Origin: Candidatus Nitrosopumilus sp.
Lineage (GTDB): Archaea; Thermoproteota; Nitrososphaeria; Nitrososphaerales; Nitrosopumilaceae
Direction of reading: 5' to 3'
Assembly: GCA_029263475.1 (NCBI GenBank)
Contig: JAJCXK010000088.1
Coordinates: forward strand, 1 to 64,000
Length of the DNA: 64,000 nucleotides
Shown: one piece after another, positions 15,668 to 24,088 of the stretch
Layout of the letters: each line of letters starts with the position of its first letter
How positions within the stretch are numbered: the first letter of the stretch is position 1
Position numbers and translations under genes: made by a program
The notes under the pieces: generated by a model
The model's input: the letters and a program-made list of their open reading frames with translations, nothing else
Databases searched by the model: none
Told to the model about the DNA's origin: nothing

Positions 15668-15808
15668 TTAGACATCTTTACCCGTAACCATCCATTCCAA
15701 TGCCCTGAGAACCCCTTGATAGTATTTCATGGCATCCATGGATTCAGTTTTTATCAGTCTTTCTTCTATCTCTTTTCTATATTTTTCAATCTCATCTTCT
15801 GTTTTCAT
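15668..15808 (-). CDS. Small helical protein (46 aa)
   Basis: A 46-residue frame beginning MKTEDEIEKYRKEIEERLIK and ending EWMVTGKDV. It is highly charged and helix-forming throughout, with regular spacing of Ile/Leu/Met that suggests a coiled coil or helical hairpin. It has a clean ATG and a stop and no competing frame. It lies between the Toprim gene and the Vms1-like gene on the same strand. I do not recognise a family. Confidence 0.55.
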   Translation of the reverse strand: MKTEDEIEKYRKEIEERLIKTESMDAMKYYQGVLRALEWMVTGKDV

Positions 15809-15951
15809 TTTCTATTCCCATAATTTGATATTATTTTGATAAATATTATCATTTATTCATAATCCATAAATTACAAAACAATTTCACTATACTTGACTTT
15901 GCAACCCCTAGGAGAAGTTCGCGAGCTTTTAGGTAAGGCATAGTCATTAAA

Positions 15952-16998
15952 TTATTTTATTTTATATCTAAGAATTGCCAAAACTGAATCATCAATTTCA
16001 AGTCTCTTGATAATTTTGGGAGAAATTGCAAATTCTATTTTACATGCTGTACTTTTTGCAATCTCTAGCATCTTCATTATCTTTTTGAACTGAGCATTAC
16101 TGTGATAGTCTGCTGAAACAATTAGCATATCTACTGCCCCAATCTCTAATGCCTTGTAGATGGCATTATTTCTTTTTGCAGTTAATCCTTCTTTGACTAG
16201 TTTCTCATATTTTCCAAGTATCTCTGAAACGTATTTTCTTCTATGCTGATACAAGTGATGAATTATCTTCTTGTATACATCCCTAATTGGAGTACCAAAA
16301 GATAACTCTTCTACAAATCGGCATTTTTTTACAAGTTCTGAATCAAGCTCATGATAAAATTCTGTTTTTGCAGGGCCAATCCCACCTAATAGAATTAACT
16401 CTGAATTTGAATCCATCTCTCTGACTTTATTTGCAACTTTCTTAAAGAAAACATGAATCTTGGTCTGTCTAGCTCTAAGAAATCTCCCTTGACTTTGCCC
16501 TCCTTTTTTGTGTCTTCCTTGCAAATCAATTCGAAGTTTTGATTCTTGAGTAATCTGATTTCCATGAAATTTCTGAATTCTTGCAGTCTTTTGATCAAGT
16601 GTTACTAGTAACACATCATAGTTTATTTTTAGAATGTCTTCAAATGGTTTGATGTATGGTTTTTTGCTTGCCATGTAGATGTATGGAAGTTTCTTTGAGG
16701 TTCCAATTTCACTAATGTTTACTCTATCATTTTTTATCCATCCAAAAACACAAAGAGTTTTTGCAAACTTACCTGCAGATGGAGGATTTTCCTTTAGTTC
16801 TCTAATTCTCTTTTCAATTTTTGACTCTATTTTCTCAAATGATTCTTTTCTTTTTGTTTCCTGGAGTAAAGATATGGTCTCTTCTCCCTTTCCATATGGA
16901 TAATAAACAGATACACATGGAGAGTCAATTTGTTTTATTTCTTGTAAAAATCTATTCAGTGATAACCACTCAGATGGAGATATTTCAGTGGATTCCAT
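15952..16998 (-). CDS. Vms1/ANKZF1-like release factor (VLRF1), copy 1
   Basis: A 348-residue member of the eRF1-related VLRF1 group. The central domain has the strand VLLVTLDQKTARIQKF followed by the loop LQGRHKKGGQSQGRFLRARQ (about 160-180), which resembles the GGxQ-type catalytic loop of Vms1. The C-terminal part has the eRF1/L7Ae-like segment YKALEIGAVDMLIVSADYH. Vms1 proteins cut peptidyl-tRNA on stalled 60S subunits; an archaeal role in ribosome rescue is inferred. ATG 16998 (MESTEISPSEW) is preferred to the longer frame because the second copy starts equivalently. The paralogue lies at 40881. Confidence 0.75.
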   Translation of the reverse strand: MESTEISPSEWLSLNRFLQEIKQIDSPCVSVYYPYGKGEETISLLQETKRKESFEKIESKIEKRIRELKENPPSAGKFAKTLCVFGWIKNDRVNISEIGTSKKLPYIYMASKKPYIKPFEDILKINYDVLLVTLDQKTARIQKFHGNQITQESKLRIDLQGRHKKGGQSQGRFLRARQTKIHVFFKKVANKVREMDSNSELILLGGIGPAKTEFYHELDSELVKKCRFVEELSFGTPIRDVYKKIIHHLYQHRRKYVSEILGKYEKLVKEGLTAKRNNAIYKALEIGAVDMLIVSADYHSNAQFKKIMKMLEIAKSTACKIEFAISPKIIKRLEIDDSVLAILRYKIK

Positions 16999-17051
16999 GT
17001 TAGTGAATTTGGTTTGATACCAATAAATACAATACACAATCCAGACTATTC

Positions 17052-17561
17052 ATGTTTGGAAAAAAACCGGAACTCAAAGAAGGAGTTTTTGTTTTCTCTA
17101 CAAAAAAGAATGGAGATTATTATGACTTTATCTTTGGTGCAGTTACTGGTATTGAGGGCAGAAAAGTAGGAGTTAACGGAGTAATTGTAAATCCTGTTGG
17201 GCTCAAAAACAAATTAGATCAAGGAAAAACAGGTGAACGTTCACGAGAAATTCTTGAGAATCCCACTCCCGATAATGTTGTTTTAGCCCTAGTTTATCGA
17301 GTTGAACATGAAAATTATGCTGATACCCTAGATCTTGACGAAGATAAATGTGATATAATTCCTCCAAAGGTCTTTCAGATGCTTGATGGCTGGATTCGAG
17401 AATCTTTACCAGAATTTGTTAACACTGTTTTGTCTTTGCCACCTGGCTCAGAAAGAGATGAAGCAAAACGAGTTTTAAAACACAGAATGAATACTTTGAT
17501 TGATAAAAATCTGAAACGTACTCTTTACTCTGTTTGCCGAAGTCTGAAAATCTTAAACTAA
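17052..17561 (+). CDS. Conserved hypothetical protein
   Basis: A 169-residue soluble protein starting MFGKKPELKEGVFVF. The N-terminal 60 residues look beta-rich (YYDFIFGAVTGIEGRKVGVNGVIV), and the rest is helical (PPKVFQMLDGWIRESLPEFV). No known motif or membrane segment is seen. It is divergent from the VLRF1 gene (gap 53 nt) and precedes L12, so a translation link is possible but unproven. Confidence 0.75.
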   Translation: MFGKKPELKEGVFVFSTKKNGDYYDFIFGAVTGIEGRKVGVNGVIVNPVGLKNKLDQGKTGERSREILENPTPDNVVLALVYRVEHENYADTLDLDEDKCDIIPPKVFQMLDGWIRESLPEFVNTVLSLPPGSERDEAKRVLKHRMNTLIDKNLKRTLYSVCRSLKILN

Positions 17562-17594
17562 TTTTTCTAATTTTAGGCGTGAGTTCGCCATAGT

Positions 17595-17603
17595 TTTATA
17601 TTA
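17595..17603 (+). promoter_or_regulatory. TATA box of the L12 gene
   Basis: TTTATATTA ends 23 nt before ATG 17627, matching a leaderless or very short-leader transcript for L12 independent of the other stalk genes. Confidence 0.6.
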
Positions 17604-17626
17604 TGCCCTAAGAAAATCTCGATACA

Positions 17627-17935
17627 ATGGAATATGTTTACGCTGCTTTACTTCTTCACAAACTAGACAAAGAAGTTAACGAAGCAAACCTAAGCTCAGT
17701 TGTTAAAGCATCTGGTGCTGAAGTTAATGAAGCTCAAGTAAAATCTTTAGTCGCAGCCTTAGCCGATGTTAACATCGATGAGGCAGTTAAAGCCGCACCA
17801 GTAGCAGTTGCAGCAGCCGCACCCGCAGCAGATGCACCAGCAGCCGGTGATGACGCAAAGAAAGAAAAAGCACCTAAAGAAGAGGGTAAAACCGAAGAAG
17901 CAGCCATGGAAGGATTGTCTTCCTTATTTGGCTAA
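17627..17935 (+). CDS. rpl12: Ribosomal protein L12 (P1/aL12)
   Basis: A 102-residue stalk protein. It has the N-terminal dimerisation domain ([19 protein letters not shown]), an alanine/proline hinge (about 60-75), a charged linker, and the C-terminal factor-binding tail MEGLSSLFG. It recruits translation GTPases. In most archaea it follows L10; here it is alone on the plus strand, 2.4 kb from L10 on the minus strand, with its own TATA box. Confidence 0.95.
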   Translation: MEYVYAALLLHKLDKEVNEANLSSVVKASGAEVNEAQVKSLVAALADVNIDEAVKAAPVAVAAAAPAADAPAAGDDAKKEKAPKEEGKTEEAAMEGLSSLFG

Positions 17936-18015
17936 GCGACTTTATTTTTCTCAATTTACTTTTGATCTCTATTTTTCGTCAATCTTAATTACTCATACCT
18001 CTGTGTTTGCATTGG

Positions 18016-18648
18016 ATGGTGGATTTTTCTTTTCCAATTGACGGCTTTATCAGTATTTTAGATTACTTGGGAACAATTGCATTTGCAGTAACTGGAGCTT
18101 CCAAAGCAATTGCACACAAGGCAGATATTTTTGGAATTATTGTACTAGCTACCGTAGTTGGAGTGGGAGGAGGTGTAACTCGTGATGTTATCTTTGGTCG
18201 ATTCCCAACTGCATTTTCTGATCCAATTTATGTTGGATTGACTGTGACTGTTGGGATTGTGATGTTCTTTTTGTATGCAAAATTCAAAAAGCAGATGACA
18301 GTATGGCTTGTCTTTGATGCAGTAGGATTAGGTGTGTTTTCAATTTTAGGTGCATCAATTGCATACCAAGTAGTTGGATTAGAATTTCTTCCAATGGTGT
18401 TTGGTGGAATGATTACAGCAATTGGTGGTGGAATTCTCAGAGACGTCTTTGTCCGAGAAATCCCTATAGTCTTTGTAAAAGAGGTGTACGCTATTGCATC
18501 CATAGTTGGTATTGTAATATTTTATGTAATTTTATCCTCTGGTATAGATATGCAAGTAGCATCAATAATTGGAATTGCTGCTGCAACTGGAATAAGATTA
18601 CTTGCAATGAAGTATAATTGGAATTTACCCAAAGTTAGAGAAACTTGA
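18016..18648 (+). CDS. TRIC/UPF0126 family membrane protein
   Basis: A 210-residue protein with about seven hydrophobic helices in two internally similar halves. Each carries the family's glycine-rich loop followed by Arg-Asp: GVGGGVTRDVIFGRFP and IGGGILRDVFVREIP. Prokaryotic members form trimeric cation channels related to animal TRIC potassium channels. ATG 18016 (MVDFSFPI) replaces the TTG at 18007 as the better start. Nothing nearby indicates its partner. Confidence 0.82.
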   Translation: MVDFSFPIDGFISILDYLGTIAFAVTGASKAIAHKADIFGIIVLATVVGVGGGVTRDVIFGRFPTAFSDPIYVGLTVTVGIVMFFLYAKFKKQMTVWLVFDAVGLGVFSILGASIAYQVVGLEFLPMVFGGMITAIGGGILRDVFVREIPIVFVKEVYAIASIVGIVIFYVILSSGIDMQVASIIGIAAATGIRLLAMKYNWNLPKVRET

Positions 18649-18767
18649 GTATCTCTTGGATTTCAGAATTATTCTCTATTTTGCCTCCTAATACAATTCC
18701 AGTTCTTGAAAATCAAAAAAGGAAAATTTCTATTAGATTTTTATTAAAAATACGCGTATAGTATTAT

Positions 18768-19094
18768 ATGAATATTTTACAATCAGTCTCCAAAATTGAA
18801 GAAGATTCTGGAAAAGACATACTGCTTGAAATTTTGTCTGATAGATACTGTAGAAAGATTTTGAAATCCATAACGTATAAACCAAAATCAACCATAGAAA
18901 TTTTTGAGGAAACAGGTATTCCCATTAGTACCATCTATAGAAGAATTCAAACTCTTTGTGATAGTAAATTACTTACAATTTCAGGTACTATATCCGAAGA
19001 TGGAAAGAAATTCTTTCTCTATAAGAGCAAGGTAGAATCAATCAACGCCACCTTCAATAATGGTAAAGTTGACGTTGAGGTAATTCTTACCTAA
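18768..19094 (+). CDS. Winged-helix regulator
   Basis: A 108-residue protein whose residues about 20-90 form a helix-turn-helix with wing: ILLEILSDRYCRKILKSI, then the recognition region TGIPISTIYRRIQTLCDS, then LLTISGTISEDGKKFFLYKS. It resembles the small thaumarchaeal HTH regulators seen in large numbers in this lineage. A TATA-like run (TATAGTATTATA) directly precedes the ATG. It stands upstream of a tiny membrane peptide and the UspA pair; the target is unknown. Confidence 0.78.
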   Translation: MNILQSVSKIEEDSGKDILLEILSDRYCRKILKSITYKPKSTIEIFEETGIPISTIYRRIQTLCDSKLLTISGTISEDGKKFFLYKSKVESINATFNNGKVDVEVILT

Positions 19095-19193
19095 ACTTTT
19101 TTTGTTTGTAATGATTTACGAGAAATACAAATGACCAAACTAGATTCTAAACTATATCTATAAACTTAAGTTCAAAATTTACACATAAAGATT

Positions 19194-19280
19194 ATGAAAA
19201 GTTCGACTATTGGAGTAATTATAATTGGTATCTCTGTGGTTGTTTTTTATGGTGCCATGAGTTTATTGTGGGGATTCTGA
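19194..19280 (+). CDS. Tiny single-helix membrane peptide (28 aa)
   Basis: The frame MKSSTIGVIIIGISVVVFYG plus eight residues is one hydrophobic helix with a short charged start. It has an ATG and stop and a TATA-like CTATATCTATAA about 35-45 nt upstream. It is convergent with the UspA gene at 19292. Similar single-helix peptides lie at 22500 and 22717. Function unknown. Confidence 0.45.
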   Translation: MKSSTIGVIIIGISVVVFYGAMSLLWGF

Positions 19281-19291
19281 AAACTAACATT

Positions 19292-19726
19292 CTATTTTAT
19301 GATTAGAACTGGACATTTTGCTTTCTGCATAATTCCATTACTCACACTACCTAACAACACTTTGTCAAATCCTCCTCTGCCAAAAGAACCCATAACTATA
19401 AGATCGATGTTTTTGGACTTTGCAAAGGATATTAGATCTTTTGTTATACTTTTTGATTCTATGATTTTGAAATCCACTTGAATGGAATTTTGTTTTGCAG
19501 TTTTATCTAATTTGGAGAAATATTCTTCAGTTAGATTTTTTGCATTTTTTAAAATCCCTTTATTGACTCTTTTATCTTTATACCATCCCCCTAGATTTGT
19601 AATATCTAAACAAGTAACAACTTTGAGATTAGAGTCATGTTGTTTAGTTATCTCCATTGCTTTATTGAATGCACGAATTGCAGGAACAGACCCATCATAT
19701 GGAACTAAAATATTCTTAAAAGCCAT
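19292..19726 (-). CDS. Universal stress protein, tandem copy B
   Basis: A 144-residue Usp domain starting MAFKNILVPYDGSVPAIRAF with the C-terminal nucleotide-loop motif GSFGRGGFDKVLLGSVSNGIM followed by CPVLIIK. It follows the next Usp gene directly: the stop of the upstream gene is at 19727, one base beyond this ATG, so they are co-transcribed. Usp paralogues often form hetero- or homodimers; the signal sensed is unknown. Confidence 0.88.
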   Translation of the reverse strand: MAFKNILVPYDGSVPAIRAFNKAMEITKQHDSNLKVVTCLDITNLGGWYKDKRVNKGILKNAKNLTEEYFSKLDKTAKQNSIQVDFKIIESKSITKDLISFAKSKNIDLIVMGSFGRGGFDKVLLGSVSNGIMQKAKCPVLIIK

Positions 19727-20158
19727 TTATTTTACCACCATTACAGAACATTTTGCTTGCTGAGCCACGCCATTTGCAACACTTCCCAAAATTAATTTAT
19801 TCAAACCCGTTCTTCCATGTGATCCTATAACAATAAGATCTGATTTCCTAGATTTTGCAACGTTGATTATCTCCTTTACAATTGATGTACCTTGTTTAAT
19901 TTTTACCGACATTGGAACATTGCTATTTTTTGCTGCAGACTCTAGTTTGTAAATAAATTTTTTAGCTGCACTTTGTTGTTTTTTAATTACTTGAGAATTG
20001 ATTTTAGAATAACCAGTAACTGCGGAATACTCTCCTTCTATGACAGTAAATATAGTAATTTTAGAACCATCTTTTTTTGCAATATCTAATGCTTTTTGAA
20101 ATGCTCTACTAGAGAAACTTGTTGCATCATATGGTACTAGAATATTCTTAAAAATCAT
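19727..20158 (-). CDS. Universal stress protein, tandem copy A
   Basis: A 143-residue Usp domain beginning MIFKNILVPYDATSFSSRAF and ending with GSHGRTGLNKLILGSVANGV and CSVMVVK. ATG 20158 is chosen because the 16 residues before it in the open frame are not Usp-like. It is roughly half identical by eye to copy B and abuts it, a recent tandem duplication. It lies downstream of L1-L10 on the same strand after a 185-nt gap that may carry its promoter. Confidence 0.87.
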   Translation of the reverse strand: MIFKNILVPYDATSFSSRAFQKALDIAKKDGSKITIFTVIEGEYSAVTGYSKINSQVIKKQQSAAKKFIYKLESAAKNSNVPMSVKIKQGTSIVKEIINVAKSRKSDLIVIGSHGRTGLNKLILGSVANGVAQQAKCSVMVVK

Positions 20159-20343
20159 GTATGAAATTGTGTTTGTTTGAATTAAAAGAGAATACTTGAT
20201 TTTCATAAATGACTTTCAGAGTTGTAAACCGTAGAAAATTTAAAACAATTAGATTCAACTTTACATAGACTTCGTCAAATTAGAGGTGAAAATGGATGCA
20301 ACACTATCTGAAAATTAATTATTCACAAGTATCTATGATAGTT

Positions 20344-21210
20344 CTATGCAGGTGTGTAGTCTTTTGCTTGGCCTGCAACTGCTTTGGCCTGAGCATCTGC
20401 CTTTTGCAAGATTTGTTCTTTTGTCTCATCAGTCATAAATCCTGATTCAATAGATACAGCACGTGCAGATTGTGATGCCTTGCTAAGAATTTGTGAGATG
20501 TTATCTGCAGTAATGTATGCTGCCTCAATTGATAATGAAACAGCTTCTTGATGTGCTTGTCCGAATTCTGCTCTAATTGCCTCAACATCAATAATCATCT
20601 CTTCTTGAGAATATTTGAGACCCTCCTCTAATGCTGTAAATAATGTAATTCCTGCCTCAACTGGCTTGATATCTAATTTTCCTAATAGTGCGGCTAGTTT
20701 CTCATTGATTACACCGCCTTTCTCTACTGGAGTACTGTCTTTTGCAATCCAAATTGTACCTTGATCAATTTTAGTTGGAATGCCTGCTTCTTTGAATTCT
20801 GTAAGCATTGGACCTGGCGCAATTCCTGTATTCTTTGCAGGAACAACAATGTCAATACTTGCAACATCGCCACCACGCGCTGCCATCATGATTTTGTTTT
20901 TGGCAAGTAATACGTTTAGCTTGAATGGTGACATGTTTGTAAACATGAGCATGCATTGACCTGTTAATTCATCTGCCATTTCTTTGATTCCCGGTATGTC
21001 TAATTTACTTAAAGCTATTTTTGCAACTTTGTCTTTAATGCTAACAAATTCTACTTCTCCTTTGAGTGTCTTTCTTAGTGGTAAGATTTGTGAAGAGCGA
21101 ACTTTAGTCATTTTGATTATTGTCATTGTCTTGTATTTTTTTGGAACCTCTTGTAATTGTGCATACATCTGAGATTTTGCTTTAGGATAAGTTGTTCTGT
21201 TCTCATGCAT
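20344..21210 (-). CDS. rpl10: Ribosomal protein L10 (P0/uL10), no acidic stalk tail
   Basis: A 288-residue P0-type protein that anchors L12 dimers to the ribosome. The rRNA-binding region (LPLRKTLKGEVEFVSIKDKVAK, LLAKNKIMMAARGGDVA) and the archaeal insertion (NTGIAPGPMLTEFKEAGIPTKI) are clear. The C-terminal part is helical (L12-binding spine) and ends AKDYTPA, without the acidic MGFGLFG-like tail usual in archaeal and eukaryal P0. It overlaps the L1 gene by eight bases. Confidence 0.93.
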   Translation of the reverse strand: MHENRTTYPKAKSQMYAQLQEVPKKYKTMTIIKMTKVRSSQILPLRKTLKGEVEFVSIKDKVAKIALSKLDIPGIKEMADELTGQCMLMFTNMSPFKLNVLLAKNKIMMAARGGDVASIDIVVPAKNTGIAPGPMLTEFKEAGIPTKIDQGTIWIAKDSTPVEKGGVINEKLAALLGKLDIKPVEAGITLFTALEEGLKYSQEEMIIDVEAIRAEFGQAHQEAVSLSIEAAYITADNISQILSKASQSARAVSIESGFMTDETKEQILQKADAQAKAVAGQAKDYTPA

Positions 21211-21865
21211 GTTTCTTTCTGACCTCTTGGATTTGTTTAATTGGTTTGCCCATTGTTGTCTTTATCATAATTCTTTTCATGTTTTTCTCTCCGTTTGGTA
21301 ATTTCTTTTCAATTGCAGCAAGAACTGCATGTGCATTAATTGCCAAGTCTGCATCCTCCATTGTAATATCTCCAATCTTACATGATACAGATAGTGATGC
21401 TCTAGTTCTAACTTTGATTGATGTTCTAAATCTTGCCAAAAATGCACTAATATCTGCATTAAATGGAACTGGTGTTGGCATCTTTCCTCTAGGACCTAAT
21501 AATTGACCCAAAGTTTTACCAACAATTGGCATGACTTGAGTGTCTGCCAAAAAGTAATCATATTTGTTAATGAATTTTCTAGATTCTCTTTTGTTAGCTG
21601 CAAATTTATCTAATTCTGCTGTTCCAATTACAGAGTCTGCATTTGCAGCTTTTGCTTTTGTTCCCATGTCTCCTGTTGCCATAACACAAACAGTTGCAGG
21701 AGAACTAGTCTTTGGAAGTTGAACTACTTCATTGAGTGCAAATCCTTTTTTGACATCAATATCTTTGAAGTTGACAATTAACTCAATTGACTGCTTGAAT
21801 TTTCTTTCCTTTGTTGCAGCTTTTGCCTCTTTGATAACATCGACCAGCTGTACCTCTGTAATCAT
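21203..21865 (-). CDS. rpl1: Ribosomal protein L1 (uL1)
   Basis: A 220-residue L1 that binds 23S rRNA in the mobile L1 stalk and, in archaea, can repress its own operon. Family segments include QSIELIVNFKDIDVKKGF, the domain-II part PIVGKTLGQLLGPRGKMP, and the C-terminal MKRIMIKTTMGKPIKQI. ATG 21865 (MITEVQLVDVIKEAK) fits the family better than the ATG three codons earlier. It is the first gene of the L1-L10 pair. Confidence 0.94.
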   Translation of the reverse strand: MITEVQLVDVIKEAKAATKERKFKQSIELIVNFKDIDVKKGFALNEVVQLPKTSSPATVCVMATGDMGTKAKAANADSVIGTAELDKFAANKRESRKFINKYDYFLADTQVMPIVGKTLGQLLGPRGKMPTPVPFNADISAFLARFRTSIKVRTRASLSVSCKIGDITMEDADLAINAHAVLAAIEKKLPNGEKNMKRIMIKTTMGKPIKQIQEVRKKHA

Positions 21866-21981
21866 TACGAACATTTTTCAAGAATGCCTACTTAAAATCG
21901 TTTAGAGATTGAGATTTTTAGATACTCTTTATTTTAAAAAATTACATATTTTAATGAAAATATTTGTAAATCCAAAGCAAA

Positions 21982-22488
21982 TTGCCCTCAAAACCTACAT
22001 ATATTAAATCAGAACCTCAAATTTTGAACGCGTTGCATAGATTTGACGAACTTGATATGAAATTACTTTATGAATTAACCAAAGATGGTTCAATTTCTGT
22101 TCCTATTCTATCTAAAAAACTCGGAATTAATGCATCAGTTCTGTATAGTAGAATTAAACGATTAATGAAGAAGAAACTAATTAAGAAATTCACTATAGAG
22201 ATTGATGACACTCTACTGGGAATTGGAGTAAAGGCATCAGTTGGAATTAACCGCGATCCAAAATACAAAGATACAATTCACAAAAAATTTATGGAAACTC
22301 CTGAAGTTGTAGCAATTTCAGAAGTAACTGGTAGATTTGATATTATGATTGAAGTTTATGCCAAGAATTTAGAGGCCCTCCATTCAGTAGTAATTGAGAA
22401 AATTGGAAAAATCGAAGGCATTCAAAATACTGAAACCTTTGTAGAATTACAAAAGACTGACAAAGATCCAGTTTATCTGATTCAATAA
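21982..22488 (+). CDS. Lrp/AsnC family transcriptional regulator
   Basis: A protein of up to 168 residues. It has an N-terminal helix-turn-helix (LDMKLLYELTKDGSISVPIL, then KKLGINASVLYSRIKRL) and a C-terminal Lrp/AsnC effector domain with the VAISEVTGRFDIMIEVYAKN segment. Such regulators sense amino acids and bend DNA as octamers. The frame opens with TTG 21982, but a TATA box (CATATATTAAA, 21998-22008) lies inside it. TTG 22024 or 22033 are therefore more likely starts. Confidence 0.85.
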   Translation: MPSKPTYIKSEPQILNALHRFDELDMKLLYELTKDGSISVPILSKKLGINASVLYSRIKRLMKKKLIKKFTIEIDDTLLGIGVKASVGINRDPKYKDTIHKKFMETPEVVAISEVTGRFDIMIEVYAKNLEALHSVVIEKIGKIEGIQNTETFVELQKTDKDPVYLIQ

Positions 22489-22499
22489 TCGTCCAAATC

Positions 22500-22664
22500 A
22501 TGGATTTTTGGAAGACTTTACAACGTCTCAGTTTTAAGAAATTATCTATCATTTTTCTAGTACTTTTAACGATAACATTCCTTGGAATCTATACTACTTG
22601 TGGTACTCTTTACAAGGTTGATTGCCATGAGGTACTTTTACGTAAAATCCCAAGAGGATTTTAG
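22500..22664 (+). CDS. Small membrane protein (54 aa)
   Basis: The frame starts MDFWKTLQRLSFKKLSIIFL and has one membrane helix (about 16-35, LSIIFLVLLTITFLGIY), followed by a short segment with two cysteines (TTCGTLYKVDCHE). It follows the Lrp gene by 11 bases and is probably co-transcribed. The two cysteines on one side of the membrane could form a disulfide or bind metal. No family recognised. Confidence 0.5.
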   Translation: MDFWKTLQRLSFKKLSIIFLVLLTITFLGIYTTCGTLYKVDCHEVLLRKIPRGF

Positions 22665-22716
22665 ACTAACATAACGAAAACATTAAACAAACAATGGGAT
22701 TGATTTTTGATGTATA

Positions 22717-22827
22717 ATGGATAAAAAAGACGGTCTAGTTTTAGCTGGAATTATTGCCGGTGCCAGTACTGCTGTAACATTGATGATTTTTGTTGCAAAT
22801 GGAATTATTAAAAATCCATTTCTATGA
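22717..22827 (+). CDS. Tiny single-helix membrane peptide (36 aa)
   Basis: The frame MDKKDGLVLAGIIAGASTAV continues with TLMIFVANGIIKNPFL. It is a single helix with small residues and a charged N-terminus. It has ATG and stop and a clear spacing from the gene before. The end overlaps the convergent C2H2 frame by six bases. Function unknown. Confidence 0.45.
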   Translation: MDKKDGLVLAGIIAGASTAVTLMIFVANGIIKNPFL

Positions 22828-22947
22828 CCACATATCTAGTTCTTTAGATTCTCTTTTCTTACCCCACTTGTGTTTAATCTCTAGATGAATCTCTAGTTTG
22901 TGAGGAGAATCCATCACATCGTTGCATATTAGACATCGATAAGACAA
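22822..22947 (-). CDS. Single C2H2 zinc-finger protein (41 aa)
   Basis: The minus-strand frame reads SYRCLICNDVMDSPHKLEIH followed by LEIKHKWGKK. It has a Cys-x2-Cys pair, a hydrophobic core and a His-x4-His pair: a single classical finger with a basic tail that could touch DNA or RNA. The start would be TTG 22947, since no ATG is in frame. A TATA-like TTTATTATAC lies just upstream on that strand. Archaeal single-finger proteins of this size are known but poorly studied. Confidence 0.5.
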   Translation of the reverse strand: MSYRCLICNDVMDSPHKLEIHLEIKHKWGKKRESKELDMWS

Positions 22948-23092
22948 GACGTATTGTATAATAAATTGGGATTAAAGAGATGGGTTATTGTAAAAATAAT
23001 TCCAAAACCAGAATTATGCTGTTTTACTAACATACCCATTCCGCAATGTTCTGCAAAAGAACTCTTAAGTCTATATCTTTTCAATAATATTT

Positions 23093-23221
23093 GTGGATGA
23101 GAAAGAATTCTACATTTGCAAAAATTGTGGAGCCGAATTTCGATCAACTGAAGTTCGACTTTATTGCAAAGTCTGCAAATCTAATTTAGATAGTACAGGG
23201 CAATTACCTAAACTTTCATGA
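23093..23221 (+). CDS. Small zinc-ribbon protein (42 aa)
   Basis: From GTG 23093 the frame reads MDEKEFYICKNCGAEFRSTE, then VRLYCKVCKSNLD. Two Cys-x2-Cys pairs about 15 residues apart make a standard zinc ribbon. The tail is short and polar. It is between two other tiny genes on the plus strand. A role as a nucleic-acid-binding accessory factor is a guess. Confidence 0.6.
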   Translation: MDEKEFYICKNCGAEFRSTEVRLYCKVCKSNLDSTGQLPKLS

Positions 23222-23315
23222 TTTTCTTAAATTCATACAATTTTATATTAAAAATTAAACAAATTTTCATTTTTTATACCCTGCTTTTTTTATTCTACAA
23301 AACAGACTGCTTAAT

Positions 23316-23495
23316 GTGGTAACAATTAGGTGCGATGAATATGGTTTTGATTGTGATTATTCCACAACAGGAAATGTTGAAGGTATGGTCTTTGACTATT
23401 GGAACCATATGAAAAATGAACATGGGATTGAATATTCTGTAGGAACTTTGGGAAAATACATCAAAAAGAAACTACCCAAACAAATTCCAACTTGA
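23316..23495 (+). CDS. DUF1059-like small protein
   Basis: From GTG 23316 the 59-residue frame reads MVTIRCDEYGFDCDYSTTGN and later FDYWNHMKNEHGIEY. The pattern C-x2-x-G-x-x-C followed by a helix ending in H-x3-x-HG is that of DUF1059, a short probable metal-binding family common in archaea and actinobacteria. It precedes the convergent L11 gene by 78 bases. Function unknown. Confidence 0.6.
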   Translation: MVTIRCDEYGFDCDYSTTGNVEGMVFDYWNHMKNEHGIEYSVGTLGKYIKKKLPKQIPT

Positions 23496-23573
23496 ATTTT
23501 ACTTCCTAATAATGAATCAATTTATCATGATTGTATTCGAAAAATTATTCTTATATCTGAAAAACGATTCTAG

Positions 23574-24053
23574 TTATTGGAATTTCTCATCCCATTTACC
23601 TTCATTGACTTCTGCAGTAATCTCTTTTGGGGTCTTTCCTTCTACTTTGACTCCCAATGCTACACATGTACCAATGATAGTTTTTGCAACTGATTTTAGT
23701 GATGAAGCATAAGATTTTTCTAATTTTGTATTTGCAACTTTGACAATAGAGTCCATTGTGACATCTCCTGCCCATTCAGTTCCAGAAGCTCCTGAACCTT
23801 TTTGGATTCCTGCTTCTTTCATGATTAGTGCTGCAGCTGATGGAATACCAATTTCTATTTCATACTTTTTTGTATCGCTATCAACAATTACTGTTACTGG
23901 AACTTTCATTCCCTCAATGTCTTTAGTTTTTTCATTAATTGAATTGATGACTTCCATGATGTTAACCCCTAGAGGACCTAATGCTGGACCCAATGGTGGA
24001 CCTGCAGATGCTCCTCCGCCAGTTACAAGTGATGATATTTTTTGCTCTCCCAT
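23574..24053 (-). CDS. rpl11: Ribosomal protein L11 (uL11)
   Basis: A 159-residue L11 at the base of the stalk. The N-terminal domain has GGGASAGPPLGPALGPLGVN, and the rRNA-binding C-terminal domain has KEAGIQKGSGASG and AKTIIGTCVALGVKVEGK. It contacts 23S rRNA near the GTPase centre. It is third in the order SecE-NusG-L11 with a 35-nt gap after NusG. The L1 gene that normally follows is 1.7 kb away. Confidence 0.95.
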   Translation of the reverse strand: MGEQKISSLVTGGGASAGPPLGPALGPLGVNIMEVINSINEKTKDIEGMKVPVTVIVDSDTKKYEIEIGIPSAAALIMKEAGIQKGSGASGTEWAGDVTMDSIVKVANTKLEKSYASSLKSVAKTIIGTCVALGVKVEGKTPKEITAEVNEGKWDEKFQ

Positions 24054-24088
24054 TCTAATTCCACTCTATATTGAAAATTTAATCCTTC

